Source: Mytilus californianus
Lineage: Eukaryota; Mollusca; Bivalvia; Mytilida; Mytilidae
Length of the DNA stretch: 64,000 bases
Assembly (NCBI RefSeq): GCF_021869535.1
Contig: NW_026262712.1
Location: 105,094,140-105,158,139, forward strand
Direction: 5' to 3'
Below, piece by piece: positions 45,701 through 56,849 of this stretch. A program made the translations under genes and the position numbers. The notes beneath the pieces were generated by a model, which worked only from the letters and a program-made list of their open reading frames with translations, was not told the DNA's origin and ran no database searches. Each line of letters begins with the position of its first letter. Position 1 is the first letter of the stretch.

Positions 45701-46550
45701 TATCTTGATTAATTAAAGATATCATTTACTACCTTCTTACAATTGTATCAAAAATATTCAACTGTAATATTAAACTGATCAAACTTAATAAAATCTATGA
45801 ACTTTCATTCTCTTCAAACAGGGCGTAGATCCATACAATTGCTCTAAGGAGATTCCATACTTTTGTAAAACTGTATTACTGTAATACTCTGGTGATGGTG
45901 GATGGAGATATATGATTTATAGCTTATTTTATATTAAAATGATTTCGTGTTGAGAAATCCACATCACTACCTCTACATATCCCCTGTCCATTAATTACCA
46001 TTATATATCAGACAAATTGTTGTTTATGTATACAGTATTTGTTATCAAAATAAAATAAAAATGGAAGTTTATTTGTGTATTTTTCAATGGTTGAATAGCC
46101 TGATTTTCTGTATATTATGTGGGCTGGAATAATTCCCTGTGTACATAACCTCTCTGTCCCTCTACGATTTACATATGCGAAGATATGTCAGTTTAAAAAG
46201 AAAACTTTTAACGGTCTATATCCGTATTTGAACTTACACTTAATATACATGATAAATTGATAAATTCTGCATGGTTGAGGGAATTTTCAAAGTAAAAAAT
46301 GAAGGAAGTGGCAAATTTCAAGATTTTAGATTTTCCATCGTTTCGTATTTTTTGTTTTTTATTGTTTGAGGCGAATATGCTGTTTAAAATGGTAAATTGA
46401 AAAGCAAATGCAGTACAATATACACATATGTCCCCAAATTTGAATCCTACTGGGCAATGAGATTCAAGAAAAAAAGGAAAATACTACCCTTACCCCTTAT
46501 GGCAGATGTTGAAAAAAGGACATTTGATTGCTTTGTATAAAAAATATACA
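42800..46550. other. Intergenic AT-rich DNA, no gene recognised
   Basis: The ORF of 89 codons at 44455-44724 and shorter ones have no splice context and no similarity I can name. Confidence 0.5.
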
Positions 46551-46552
46551 TA

Positions 46553-46670
46553 GAAATAAGAAGATATGATTGCCAGTGAGACAACTCTCCTTCCAAGTCA
46601 CAATGTGTAAAAGATATATTACAGGTTATAGACCGGCCTTCGACAGGGACAACACATGTCAGGATTAGAA
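46553..46670 (+). mobile_element. Repeat family A, diverged plus copy
   Basis: AATAAGAAGATATGATTGCC, AGTGAGACAACTCTCC and ATAGACCGGCCTTCGACAGG in family order. Confidence 0.7.
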
Positions 46671-46779
46671 TATGTATTTACTATTATATACTACCATTAA
46701 ACTGTTAACAAGTCTTGTATTGAAACAGGGATGAGGAAAATTTGTATTAGAATTATCTAGTCTTCACTGTCACTCCTAT

Positions 46780-46880
46780 AAAAGAGGGGCGAAAGATACC
46801 AGAGGGACATTCAAACTCATAGATAGAAAATAAACTGACAACGCCATGGCTAAAAAAGAAAACGACAAACAAACAATAGT
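46780..46880 (+). mobile_element. Retroelement-tail block
   Basis: AAAAGAGGGGCGAAAGATAC, CAGAGGGACATTCAAACTCA and GACAACGCCATGGCTAAA. On the minus strand it lies downstream of the reverse-transcriptase fragment and is found alone in BMAL1 intron 12 (35329). Confidence 0.65.
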
Positions 46881-46989
46881 GCACAAGACACAACATTGAA
46901 AACTAAAGACTTAGCAACACAAACCACACCAAAAACTGGGGGTGATCTCAGGTGCTCCTGAAGGGTAAGCAGATCCTGCTCCACATATG

Positions 46990-47720
46990 GTACATGTCGT
47001 GTTGCTCATGTTAGTACAAACCCGGTAATACGTCTTATGCAGTAGGTCACATTCGGGAAAAGGGGACAGGATTGAAGTAACGACATTAGGAACATCTCCA
47101 ATATCATCTGTGAAACGGATATTCCATAACAGTCAACCAACTCGTTATGGCGTCCGTTAAATTTACAAAGGGATGATTTCAACTTTACCATTTGGAACTC
47201 TTGGTTTTATAGCTTCCTTGTGAGTAGCAACCCTCTATCAAGGAAATCATGATAGGAAATAAAAGCCTGGGAATATCGTATCAATTGGGAGATATATACT
47301 CCGTATGCAGGTGCTGCTGGAATGTTGCTACACAGAAATGGAAAGTTCACAATTAGGGAGCTGAAATCATCTTTTTTGTCGTAAAGTTTTGTTTTCAACC
47401 GACCCTCATTGTCAATTTCTGGATGTAAGTCAAGATATGAAGCAGAATTAACTGTATCTGTTGTATCCTTTATCTCTAGTTCGATGGGATAGATGCGTTC
47501 CACATAGTCACCAAATTTTGAATTATTTAGTGAGAGAACATCATCTATATAGTGGAAAGTAAAGTTAAAAGATACTGCTAACTCCTTTTCTTTCGTCCTC
47601 AGAAGTTCCTGTATGAAGTCAGCCTCATACGAATAAAGGAAGGAACAAGTCGGCAAGAAGAGGGGCACAGTTGGTTCCCATGGAAATGCCGATAGTTTGT
47701 TGTATAACACATTTCATTCC
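46990..47720 (-). pseudogene. Reverse-transcriptase fragment, copy 1
   Basis: The minus strand encodes QQTIGISMGTNCAPLLADLF, a reverse-transcriptase palm motif; a 4-nt duplication (TTCCTTCC near 47648) then shifts the frame. Next come LYSYEADFIQELL, the catalytic-type box FTFHYIDDVLSLNNSKFGDY, SASYLDLHPEIDNEGRLKTK and YGVYISQLIRY. It fades after YGISVSQM and IRRITGFVLTNMS. Only the C-terminal half of an RT is present. From memory this peptide family is abundant in aquatic invertebrates and usually annotated only as 'reverse transcriptase domain'. Dead by frameshift and truncation. Confidence 0.85.
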
Positions 47721-47889
47721 CAATCATTTTCTTCATCATTAATACAATTTTCATTTTCATTTAGATTGTTTTCTTCCTCAACTAAAACATCAATAAATGT
47801 TTGGGGAATATATTTTCCATCAATTCACTTAGGAGTTAGGGTACCATCCACATTCTGCCACGGCCATGCTCATTGGCGGGATCAGCACA

Positions 47890-47945
47890 TTTGGATGTTG
47901 TAATGAGAGTTGTCTCATTAGAACTTATACTACATATTTCTATAA
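47890..47945 (-). mobile_element. Repeat family A end fragment
   Basis: AGAGTTGTCTCATTAGAACT then ATACTACATATTTCTATA; the minus-oriented terminus only, between the two RT fragments. Confidence 0.5.
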
Positions 47946-47989
47946 ACATGAGTACACAAAACACAACATAGAAAACTAAAGACTGAGCA

Positions 47990-48670
47990 ACACGAACCCC
48001 ACAAAAAACTTGGGTAATCTCAGGTGCTCCGGAAGGGTTAGCAGATCCTGCTCCACATGTCGCACCCGTCGTATTGCTCATGTTAGTACAAACCCGGTAA
48101 TACGTCTAATTCGGTAGGTCACATTCGGGAAAAGGGGACAGGATTGTAGTAACGAGATTAGGAACATATCCGTTATCATATGTGAAATGGATATTCCATA
48201 ACGGTCAAACCAACTCGTGATGGCATGCGTATGGATGATTTTAACTTCACCACTTGGAGCTCTTGGTTTGATAGCTTCCTTGTGGGCAGCAATACTGCAT
48301 AAAGGAAATTGTGATAGGAAATACAAGCCCCGAAATATCGTATCAACTGGAAGATATATACTCCAATTGCAGGCGCTGTTGGAATGTTGCTACATAGAAA
48401 TGGAAAGTTCACAATTATGGAGCTGAAATCATCTCTTTTGTCGTAAAGTTTTGTTTTAAACCGATCCTCATTGTCAATTTCTAAATGTAAGTCAAGATAT
48501 GATACCGATTTAACTGTATTTGTTGTATCCTTGTCTCAAGTTCGTAGGGATAGATGAGTTCAACATAGTCACCAAATTTTGAATGATTTAGTAAGAGAAC
48601 AACATCTATATAGCAGAAAGTAAAGTAAAAGGGTACTGCTAACTTCTTTTCTTTCTTGCTTAGAAGTTCC
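47990..48670 (-). pseudogene. Reverse-transcriptase fragment, copy 2, more decayed
   Basis: The same segment as copy 1, upstream of it on the minus strand: FTFCYIDVVLLLNHSKFGDY has lost the second Asp of YIDD. Frameshifts follow, then NFPFLCSNIPTAP, YGISISHM and IRRITGFVLTNMSNTTG. The two copies are ordered head to tail about 0.9-1 kb apart. Inactive. Confidence 0.8.
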
Positions 48671-49640
48671 TAAACTGGTTGCTAATGAACCCGTTTACAG
48701 TTGCAACGCTGTAACGAAATCTTGTCAATAGATCGTATCTTCACATCTTATAACAATATTGTTTTGCTGTCTCTTTTTCACAATTTAATCGTCAAAGATT
48801 TGACCTTTGTTTTGTTGGCTTGGTAAAAAATGTCTTCCAATTCGACAACGAGTAAGTTCGAAAAAAATAGCGTTTGTCTCTAGACGGTATTTGATGAACG
48901 TAGCCTTTGTATATTTCCTCTTTTCCTCTGCTTAAAGAAAATCATGCTCAGTAGCAGCTCTTTAGTGTCTGTGACATTAACTTCACTTTCCTTACCTTGT
49001 CATATTTTTAATGAACGCAAATTGTGAAGGTGACCTTCGCGTATTCTATCCGTTTAACATATCAATGATCCTCAAATAACCGCGAACAAATTGTGTCCAC
49101 TCATGTGCTGCACACATCCACCTCTGATATTAATTGTGAATACCTAGTAGGTTACTAATACTGTCAGGCCTGTACTGTTGCATCATGCACCACCTATTGA
49201 TTTGGAGTGTTTCTTGAAGGTTCTATTTTTTATCTCCATCGAATATCGCTAGGTATTTATAGGTCTGAATGAAGCACAAAGCGGCAATAAATCTGATGTC
49301 CCGGGATGAGACACTGAACATTTGCTTAACGCACGAAGAAGGAGAATGTATCATACATAGCATAGTTTTAAACATCGAAGCTAAAGAACAAATCCCATAT
49401 CATGAAAAGACATCTAAAATAAAACAAAATGTGATCTAGATATGGCGTTCAAAGTTTATTGGTTTTCATGTCGAAATTAGATCGGTCAATGTAAGATGAA
49501 ATATGGTCATCTTGAAATACAGAAGCTGTGTCTTATGACGAGACTATGTGCGAAAACACTGCTTCTGCACTGCTTTTAGTTTGTTTTCGTATATGTGACC
49601 TTGATCTTTCTCATTAAATAACATATATCCAAATTTAGGT
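48671..49640. other. No feature firmly recognised; may be 5' part of RT copy 2
   Basis: No RT motif I can name. The segment is less AT-rich than its surroundings and may be old retroelement sequence. Confidence 0.35.
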
Positions 49641-49815
49641 GAGGCCTTGGTGGCGTTGTTGTCGGAGTAGTTAAAACTACTGTATCACTAGCCTTTCAAC
49701 GCAGAGGTTGTAAGTTCGAACCCTGCATGTGGCAAGTGCACTTGACTCATCTTAATGGACTATAATTGTCAGTTTTCCTGTCGAAGGTTGTGGTTCTCTA
49801 ACTTACTACCACTAG
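49641..49815 (+). mobile_element. tRNA-derived SINE, 3'-truncated copy
   Basis: GAGGCCTTGGTGGCG, GTAAGTTCGAACCCTGCATG (B box), GTGCACTTGACTCATCTTAA and GTCAGTTTTCCTGTCGAAGG follow the order of the SINE at 31285; it stops after CTACCACTAGCC. Confidence 0.8.
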
Positions 49816-49971
49816 CCAATGAATCCAAATACAGATTAAATTGCAGCATAATTCCTTGAAGTTCCCCAAAAAACCTTTCACTTCCATTTTTGATCTGTGG
49901 CTTTCGACATTTTAACCTCAAACTAGATCAACATACCCTTAATTAATATTCAGACTCCAGCCAACCAGTCT

Positions 49972-50200
49972 ATAAAATAAGATGCGGTATGATTGCTGAT
50001 GAGACAACTAGTCTATAGGTGCTCCAAAGTTCAAATGAGGTTAATTATAAGCAGCTAAATGTTGCTGTACAGCCTTCAGCAATGAGCAAAATCAATACTG
50101 TATACCAGGAAGTTTTCTATATAATCCCTAGGACAAAACAAGGGGAGATGATTCAAACAAGAATTAACAGACTAATTTATAACCAAGTAAAAAATATGAA
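49972..50200 (+). mobile_element. Repeat family A, diverged plus copy
   Basis: ATAAGATGCGGTATGATTGC, TGATGAGACAACTAGTC and TACAGCCTTCAGCAATGAGC. The 78-codon ORF across it is chance. Confidence 0.7.
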
Positions 50201-50966
50201 AAACAAATATGACAGACAAGTACTTCTTCTAAATGGATTGTGTCCTTGGCATTGAAGCTGCAAATACCAGTTTTGATGTCTGACCTAGCCTCAAGGACAT
50301 AGTCGGTCATCAAAATTGATGAATTATGCTAGGGTCAAGATATTTGTAACAAACTCATACCTTTGAAGAGGAACTAAATAAGGACCTTTCAATTTTTCAA
50401 CAAACAGAAACATTTCTATGTAATTGTTCTTTATTAAAAAGAGAGACAAACATATGGTAACATAGAAAAACATGCACCCTGCATTAAAAAACCCTATAGG
50501 GAAAAAGCATGGGTGTGTAATTGTAACAGATATTTCAAGAGTACAATTGTCATGAACAAACAGGGTTGTTAGTGGAAGAACTATATATTACATCGAGACT
50601 ACCACATGTAAAATTGTCATGAACAAACAGGGTTATTATCAACAGTGTGAAAGTTCAATTAAATCAATTTCATGGACAGGGTTTTTCATTTTGTTAGATA
50701 AATCTTTGTAAAACAGGCAAAATTTCGTAGCATATAAAATGCAGATATATCTATAGAGGTAAATTTCTATTTTGTATTCGACAGAGCTGATGAAATACTA
50801 AACATTTTGAGTTTAATAAAACTTGATCAAAAACACCTTCAAATATTGGAGATTAATCTTGTTACACAGAAATTAGTATCTTAATAATTCTGTGACACTT
50901 AATTAAAATCAATCAATCAATCATTAATCCCAATAAGAAACCTTAACCTATAACTACTTATTAAAA

Positions 50967-50994
50967 GGGTGGGGTTGGGGTGGGGTGGGGTGGG
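50967..50994 (+). other. G-tract cluster with G-quadruplex potential
   Basis: Six runs of three or four G separated by single T or TT (GGGTGGGGTTGGGGTGGGGT followed by GGGGTGGG). Meets the usual four-tract rule with short loops. Confidence 0.75.
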
Positions 50995-51184
50995 CGACGA
51001 AAGGAGGGGTGAATCAAACTTAAAATAAGGGTGTTGACCAAGCTGTCACCATTATTCTGTAGTCATTATATTTGGGACACGAAATTGGGCTTGGGCAAAT
51101 AATATCAGATGCATTTTTGTAGATGATGACTTGTAAATAAAATTTGAAATTCCCATGCCAAACCAAACCCCTTAATGCATTATC

Positions 51185-51790
51185 TAGACCTCTGTTTACA
51201 AGCTTTTTTTTTTTACAGAGCTCTAAAGAATACTTTCATCTTACTTTATATACATCTGATATAACTTCTCTAACTTACATTGATACATAAAAAAAGATAA
51301 CTTATATATTCTTAATTGTTGACCTTCCGTGCAGTGACAGAATTTACAAGTATGAAGAGAAAAGCAGGGGTAATCCCTCCCCTTACGCCTCAATCTCAGC
51401 CTGCTAGTCTCTCCATTCACCAATAAATGTTAGTCAGGAAGGCAACTAAAGCAATTCTGTAAAAAATAACAAAACATTTTATACACAAAAAATATCAGAT
51501 GCATAAAAAAAAAAAAATCATTGTAAATATACCGAAAATATTTAACCCACATTTCATACCACCCAGTTATTATCTAGAACTCTGATTATACAATTCTTTT
51601 TTTTTTTTTTTTTACAGAGCTCCAAATAACAACTCTCTTCAAATCGTATACATCTGATATGAACAACATTTGTACAAAACCTTTACCAAAGGAACTAACC
51701 AGTATGAAAAGATAAGCAGGGGTATTCCCTCCCCTTATACCCATTTCTCAGCCTGCCAGTCTTCCCATTCATCACAACTGGTGTTCCTGA
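51185..51790. repeat. Local duplication, two diverged ~240-bp copies
   Basis: The copies at about 51181-51430 and 51571-51790 share TATCTAGA.CTCTG, a T-run ending in ACAGAGCTC, TATACATCTGATAT, GAGAAAAGCAGGGGTAAT, CCCTCCCCTTA and TCTCAGCCTGC. Lies in the region expected for the 3' UTR of the minus-strand gene. The minus strand reads similar short peptides in both copies, but not in a complete exon. Confidence 0.6.
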
Positions 51791-52423
51791 TAATTTACTG
51801 AACACTATAAAAAAAGAGTGTTGTACATCTAGATTGGACATAGTGTGATGATAACTATAAAGATAATATACACTTGCAGTGCATCCTTAATTTTATACTA
51901 TGCTGAATACTTGTAGTTAATCTTCAACTAATCAATCAAATGTAAATAAATACAATTTGAAATTCATAGAATAGCTTCTGTTTTCCCTGTTTGTCCTTCA
52001 TTCACACAAAAAGAATTTAATAATTTTAATGAAATAATGCAAAACTCTGTCTCAAATAAATGTTTAAACATTTTCCATCCTCATTCTAATGATAATACTT
52101 CTTTATAAATAGTAATCATAAATGTATTCAAGATTGCATAATGAAACTGTACAAAAAACCACAAATTATTTTTTTTTACATTTTTTTTGTCATTCCTCAC
52201 AGATTTATTCTAATGTAACCAAAACATCTTCGAAAAAAGAGATTTAAACCAATGGCAGCTGCCTGATTGTTTTCACTGGTCACACTAAAGTCCTCTACTT
52301 TAACTACTTCATGTATTAACTATGACCATTTAAGGGAGAACTGTAGGCCTCTGAAATTCTAATGTAATCGACATGTCTGGTTAAAAAGAGATAAATCTTT
52401 ACAACTGACTCTCTCCTATCCTT

Positions 52424-52440
52424 CCTCTCTCTCTCTCTCT
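52424..52440. repeat. CT microsatellite
   Basis: Short (CT)n run just beyond the terminal exon of the minus-strand gene. Confidence 0.85.
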
Positions 52441-52529
52441 ATTGATTTTTACAAGAATACTAATACACTATATTGTTTGTCAATAATTGTTTCCAAGTTC
52501 ATCCACATGGCAAAGTCTCTTCTTATGTA

Positions 52530-52563
52530 TCAGTTGATTTGTAATTTCTCAAGCTCAGTTAAT
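52530..52563 (-). CDS. Unrecognised gene, terminal exon with stop
   Basis: 34 coding nt: completes an Arg codon, then LTELEKLQIN and TGA (52532-52530). The 3' UTR extends to lower coordinates. Confidence 0.65.
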
Positions 52564-55500
52564 CTACAAAGAAACAACAAAATGTCAATTAAAACATGGC
52601 AATTAAATTGATAAAATAACATTTTTAATTCTTGATATGTCAGAAGTGATTCATACCATATATACATATAGGATTGATTGATTGATTGTTGCATGCTTAA
52701 TGTCCAGTGATCAATATATCATGCATATTTTGAACATGCTTAAGGTGGTATGGTTGTCTTTCGCCATCTTGGATTGTAAAAAACAGAGAATCTAAGGTCC
52801 AGATTTTCAATCAAGTTAGCAAAATTAGATGCAGAAATGTAGATAACTTATGTGAATTTGCATTTCAAAGAACAAATTTATAAGATTATAACTCATAAAT
52901 ATTAATATTTTTACAAGATTATTTCTGCTTGAATTTTAATAATTTCAAATTGGCATTTTAAGTGAAGTAACTCTGAAATAGTGCATTTTCTAAAGGAATC
53001 TACTTGGAATTTTGCTATTTTGAATTTTAGCCAGATAAAACGCACTGTGACCCTATCTTTTCTTTTGATATTCTCAAAGCATTTTCTAAAAGCTAACTTT
53101 TCGTATTCTATTTTACAATTCTATCATTCAGTTTAGATTCTAATCACATAATGATGTTTTTTCCTGTATAATCCATACACAATATGTCATTTTGTAACAA
53201 CCTGTAGCTTGAACAAATGTGCTGTGACCATACGTTTTTATAATATTTTTGAACATATTTTGATATTTACTACGCTTTGGCAAAGTATGAACAAATTCTA
53301 TCATTTTTAATTTAGACTCTCCCATACCACCTTAAAGGAAAGTTACCATGCCATTATAATGTTTGCATCACATTTATAAGCATTAAACATAACATATAAC
53401 TGAGAAACGAGAGTATTTAAACTTGCTAGTATCAATGTTTCTTATCAAAATTTCAAACTTTCAAAATATTTTGGTCAAGACTGTGTGGCTCAGGGCTTTC
53501 TCATTATTGAAGGCTGTACGGTGACCTATAGTTGTTAATTTCTGTGTCATTTTGGTCTCTTGTGGAGAGTTGTCTCATTGGCAATCATACCACATCTTCT
53601 CTCTTTTTTTATATTAAAAGTATTATGGATAAAAAAGGTATGATGATAATCAAGTTTCCATTGTATAATTGCAGGAGCAATATTTCATTTTGTTTTTACT
53701 GTAAACTTACCTTGAAGTTGGTAATATAGTACTTCCAGGTCCTACTGTCCTAAGATCTTTAAATAGATCACATACAATTCTTATTTCCTGGATATCTGAA
53801 GAAGAAAAATTATTACATTGGTTGCAATGAATTACATTGATTTCCCAGTGAAATACAAGAGTGCACACACTGAAATGTCTCGCCTTCTTTACTTATCATT
53901 GATATTATGTTGATAGTCCTAAATATAAAGCTTTATTACAACTGTCACATAAACTTATTATTAACCAAGTTAACTAAACATTGACCAATGAACCATGAAA
54001 ATGAGGTCAAGGTCAGATGAACCATGCTAGGCAGGCATGTACAGCTAACAATTCTTCCATACAACAAATATAGTTGACCTATTGCTTTTAGTTTAAGAAA
54101 AACAGACCAAAACACAAAAACTTAACACTGAGCAATGAACCTTGAAAATGAGGTCAAGGTAAAAAAAAAACTGTGTGACTGACAAATAGATCATAAAATA
54201 TTTCCATACACCAAATATAGTTGAACTATTGCATATAGTATTAGAAAAAAAGACCAAAACTCAAAAAATTAACTTTGACCACTGAACCATGAAAATGAGG
54301 TCAAGGTCAGATGACACCTGCCCGCTAGACATGTACACCTTACAATCATTCCATACACCAACTATAGTAGGCCTATTGCATACAGTATAAGAAAAACAGA
54401 CCAAAACACAAAAACTTAACTATAACCACTGAACCATGAAAATGAGGTCAAGGTCAGATGACACCTGCCAGTTGGACATGTACACCTTACAGTCCTTCCA
54501 TACACCGAATATACTAGACCTATTGCTTATAGTATCTGAGATATGGACTTGACCACCAAAACTTAACCTTGTTCACTGATCCATGAAATGAGGTCGAGGT
54601 CAAGTGAAAACTGTCTGACGGGCATGAGGACCTTGCAAGGTACGCACATACCAAATATAGTTGAACTATTGCATATAGTATTAGAAAAAAAGACCAAAAC
54701 TCAAAAACTTAACTTTGACCACTGAACCATGAAAATGAGGTCAAGGTTAGATGACACCTGCCCGCTAGACATGTACACCTTACAATCATTCCATACACCA
54801 AATATAGTAGACCTATGGCATACAGTATAGGAAAAACAGACCAAAACACAAAAACTTAACTATAACCACTGAACCATGAAAATGAGGTCAAGGTCAGATG
54901 ACACCTGCCAGTTGGACATGTACACCTTACAGTCCTTCCATACACCGAATATACTAGACCTATTGCTTATAGTATCTGAGATATGGACTTGACCACCAAA
55001 ACTTAACCTTGTTCACTGATCCATGAAATGAGGTCGAGGTCAAGTGAAAACTGTCTGACGGGCATGAGGACCTTGCAAGGTACGCACATACCAAATAGAG
55101 TTATCCTATTACTTATAATAAGAGAGAATCTAACATTACAAAAAATCTGAACTTTTTTTTCAAGTAGTCACTGAACCATGAAAATGAGGTCAAGGACATT
55201 GGACATGTGACTGACAGAAACTTCGTAACATGAGGCATCCATATACAAAGTATGAAGCATCCAGACCTTCCACCTTCTAAAATATAAAGCTTTTAAGAAG
55301 TTAGCTAACGCTGCCGCCGCCGCCGGATCACTATCCCTATGTCGAGCTTTCTGCGACAAAAGTCGCAGGCTCGACAAAAAACCGATAATTTCACATGTGA
55401 AATAAACGTGGTTATTTCACTCCTCTGACGTCATACAACAATAGGCGTTGTCATGACGTCGGATCAAAACAAATTGTGAATGCTTAGAAAAATATATAGT

Positions 55501-56324
55501 TCCTTGCATATTCTTGTTTATTTCAGAAAAAAAGACCATTTGCCAATGTAATAAAAAGAATAACTAATCAAAGAATTCAAATATATAAAAATATTCAACT
55601 CGTGACCGAACAACACTGATAATTAACTCATGCGCTATGCGCATTCGTGAATTAATGAGTTGTTCGGTCACTCGTTGAATATTTTTCTCTATTTGAATTC
55701 TTCGATTAGTTATTCTATAAATCATGTACAGTCATATTAAAAATGCTTATATGGAATTTTAATTACAAGTCAAAGTAGGACAATTTTCCACTAAGTACTT
55801 TACTGGGCTGTGCAAACTTAAAGTACTGTTTCAGATTTTTATTTCTTTTAAGGTTATGCATGATTTTAATGTTAGTTTTTCACAACAGTCGCTACCAGTG
55901 GAGTCAAAGCTGCTTATCCTTTATTTTCTATTCAGAGCAAGTAAGTGTATATATCCTTCATTGTGGTGGGGTTTGTATTACTAAATCTATTTTCTGGATG
56001 AATTTTTTTTTATTGCTCCAATGCAAAAACTACCGGTGCAAAAAAATTTGGTTGTACACTTTATCAGAATATATTAATGAAGACCTTTGGCTTTATGCAT
56101 TTATCTTGATAGCTTTTCTGAAAACACAGTGAATTAACACACCAAAAATAAAATAAGAGCTATAAGGTTAATTGCAACATGTAAACAGAGTAATGTTGCC
56201 ATGTTTTTTTTTTAGTATAATTACCTTGTCTTTTGTATGTAACAGCTTCAGACTCAGTTGTGATGTGCCTTTCTGTGAGATTTATCAGTTTGTAGTCCAC
56301 TAGTACTGTCCATCCACATGAATA
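52530..56324 (-). CDS. Unrecognised protein, last three coding exons
   Basis: Three minus-strand segments join without a phase conflict: 56324-56225 (donor GTAATT), 53795-53711 (acceptor TTTTTCTTCTTCAG, donor GTAAGT) and 52563-52530 (acceptor GTTTCTTTGTAG), ending in TGA. The product is YSCGWTVLVDYKLINLTERH, ITTESEAVTYKRQDIQEIRI, VCDLFKDLRTVGPGSTILPT, SRLTELEKLQIN-stop: 71 complete codons plus two split codons (D and R). Composition is that of a soluble globular protein, without membrane segment or signal. I do not recognise the family. The gene converges on BMAL1. A likely further exon is at 63376-63448, but its phase requires at least one more exon between. Confidence 0.7.
53485..53618 (-). 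mobile_element. Repeat family A, minus copy
   Basis: GTACGGTGACCTATAGTTGT, GGAGAGTTGTCTCATTGGCA and ATCATACCACATCTTCTC. In the last intron of the minus-strand gene. Confidence 0.85.
53711..53795 (-). CDS. Unrecognised gene, penultimate exon
   Basis: 85 nt with strong signals on both sides; encodes IQEIRIVCDLFKDLRTVGPG then STILPTS. Phases match both neighbours. Confidence 0.75.
53935..55376 (-). mobile_element. Tandem-repeat element with 440-bp higher-order unit and terminal hairpin
   Basis: Units of about 146 bp share AACCATGAAAATGAGGTCAA, GGACATGTACACCTTACA and CATACACC.AATATA. From TTGAACTATTGCATATAGTA at 54221 the sequence repeats at 54661 with very few changes, a recent 440-bp duplication. 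The right end is GCCGCCGCCGCCGG followed by a hairpin. Read on the minus strand, the element starts with the hairpin. Non-coding; spans the intron of the minus-strand gene. Confidence 0.8.
55341..55375. repeat. 35-nt hairpin at element end
   Basis: GTCGAGC-TT-TCTGCGAC, loop AAAA, then GTCGCAG-G-GCTCGAC: two perfectly paired 7-bp stem blocks with a small internal bulge. Confidence 0.9.
55557..55717. mobile_element. 161-bp near-perfect palindrome (foldback MITE-like)
   Basis: The left arm begins AGAATAACTAATCAAAGAAT and the right arm ends ATTCTTCGATTAGTTATTCT. The arms also share AAAATATTCAAC and GTGACCGAACAAC, and the centre is ATGCGCTATGCGCAT. The arms differ at only a few positions. Confidence 0.85.
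56225..56324 (-). CDS. Unrecognised gene, antepenultimate-position exon
   Basis: 33 codons plus one base, from YSCGWTVLVDYKLI to VTYKRQ. Donor CAAG|GTAATT is good; the acceptor GATGTGACCAG is weak in pyrimidines, but a stop lies just upstream in frame. A 38-bp direct duplication (AATAATTCACTTGCTGG at 56348 and 56376) lies just 5' of it. Confidence 0.65.
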
Positions 56325-56849
56325 CTGGTCACATCAAAATAAATGTCAATAATTCACTTGCTGGTTCCAAGGCCGTTGTAAATAATTCACTTGCTGGTTT
56401 CAATTTTGAATTTTAAGTCTTATTAACTTCAGTAAGTTCCATGTTTGAATATTTCATTGTCCACTTTTCTAACTGGTCACATATATCATCATACAATAAG
56501 TCCATTAAGTCAAGACATTAAAAAACTGGTTATTATTAGAATATTTCATTATCACTATAGTTGTTACCTATTTGATTCCACAAATCTTCTATCCTTGTGC
56601 CATTACTGGTATATTTTTTTTTAAATAGGCAAAAAATTCAAAAGTGCCTATTAAATGTAATTTTTTCAGAAAATTTAGAAGCTTTTTCAATGTTTATTTA
56701 AAAAAGTTTAATTACCAAATAATTTTATTTAAAGAAAGGATAATTTAAATCATAATTTGATGAAAATGTTAACTATCAGCTGTAGGGGAGCTTACAAAGT
56801 ATACAAAGTATACACAAAATTCACATGAAAGAAAGATAGTTCTTGCAGC

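Noticed and set aside
47697-47903. 68-codon plus ORF overlapping the RT fragment border
   Set aside because: Opposite strand to the RT coding sense and low complexity; a shadow.
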